A stretch of 6,177 bases of DNA from an uncultured Arsenicibacter sp. (GTDB lineage Bacteria > Bacteroidota > Bacteroidia > Cytophagales > Spirosomataceae): contig NZ_CAMFHL010000340.1 of assembly GCF_945952095.1 (NCBI RefSeq), forward strand, positions 1 through 6,177, in the 5' to 3' direction. A program made the position numbers and the translations under genes. Below are positions 5,927-6,177 of this stretch, one piece after another (the stretch's first letter is position 1; the number at the start of each line of letters is the position of its first letter). A model generated the notes under the pieces. The model was not told the origin of the DNA and did not search any database. It was given only the letters and a program-made list of their open reading frames with translations.

Positions 5927-6177
5927 ATGCGCTGTCTGATCCACAAACTTGTGTTAGTTCTTTTGCTGAGTGTCTGCTTTGGCTTTCTGACCATTGCGGA
6001 TACGGAAAAGCAGCAAAAAGAGCCGATGCGCTGGACTACAGTAGCTTCATTGTCAGCTAAAACCGGTATTGATGAGCAGTGCTTTACGCGGACGGTGCTG
6101 GCCGATCATCTGGACGAGCCGATGGAGCTGGCTGTGGCGGCCGATCAGCGTGTGTTTTTTATTGACCGGTATGGCGC
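5927..6177 (+). CDS. Secreted PQQ-dependent sugar-dehydrogenase-like protein, N-terminal fragment
   Basis: The frame opens at ATG 5927 and runs off the window with no stop, giving 83 residues. Residues 1-24 are a classic export signal: a basic start (MRCLIHK), then a leucine- and valine-rich core ending near LTIA. Cys17 lies in SVC, a poor lipobox, so signal peptidase I cleavage is more likely than lipidation. The segment FTRTVLADHLDEPMELAVAA (53-72), followed by RVFFIDRYG (75-83), matches the first propeller strands of soluble glucose or sorbosone dehydrogenase-like proteins. In Bacteroidota these often sit in large periplasmic proteins with ThuA, PKD, carbohydrate-binding or cytochrome c domains. 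No ThuA domain precedes it here, and anything downstream is outside the window. Family activity is oxidation of sugars with pyrroloquinoline quinone. The cofactor and calcium sites are not visible, so function is inferred from the start only. Confidence 0.72.
   Translation, partial: MRCLIHKLVLVLLLSVCFGFLTIADTEKQQKEPMRWTTVASLSAKTGIDEQCFTRTVLADHLDEPMELAVAADQRVFFIDRYG

Overview
The window looks like a contig end from a Bacteroidota genome, probably class Cytophagia and possibly Spirosoma-like. That placement rests on protein style, TAnnTTTG-type promoter boxes, the lack of Shine-Dalgarno sequences before the genes, and a palindromic 'TTGACAGGAT...ACAGGATT' intergenic repeat. It is an inference from reading, not a database match. 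The first 35 bases are not genomic: they are an untrimmed Illumina Nextera read-1 adapter ending in the 19-bp Tn5 mosaic end.

Layout. Bases 36-448 hold the C-terminal 136 residues of a family 2 glycosyltransferase (+). An imperfect palindromic repeat (464-548) fills the gap before a complete Wzx-like oligosaccharide flippase (592-1917, +). The convergent gap 1918-2677 holds a compact AT-rich cassette: a DUF559 (Vsr-like, PD-(D/E)XK fold) nuclease gene (2132-2521, +) enclosed by a 41-bp perfect inverted repeat (2004-2044 / 2557-2597), with a third, decayed repeat copy at 1930-1963. On the minus strand follow two genes transcribed as a pair: a GINT1_N-like protein with a five-bladed propeller-type domain (4269-5822) and, 25 bp downstream, a lipoprotein with a right-handed parallel beta-helix (2678-4243). 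A divergent promoter region (5823-5926) separates them from the start of a secreted PQQ-dependent sugar-dehydrogenase-like gene (5927 to the window end, +).

How it fits together. The glycosyltransferase and flippase are typical of a cell-surface polysaccharide locus: sugars are assembled on a lipid carrier in the cytoplasm and flipped across the inner membrane. The GINT1_N-like protein and the beta-helix lipoprotein are plausible accessory factors acting on glycans, the second at the cell surface, but neither substrate can be read from the sequence. The dehydrogenase-like gene probably starts a separate unit.

The most interesting item is the DUF559 cassette. A lone nuclease gene, AT-richer than its GC-rich neighbours, is bracketed by long, nearly intact inverted repeats that are themselves hairpin-forming and G-rich. 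This resembles a minimal repeat-plus-nuclease mobile unit, analogous to REP elements with their RAYT transposases, and sits in a gap between convergent genes where insertion would do no harm.
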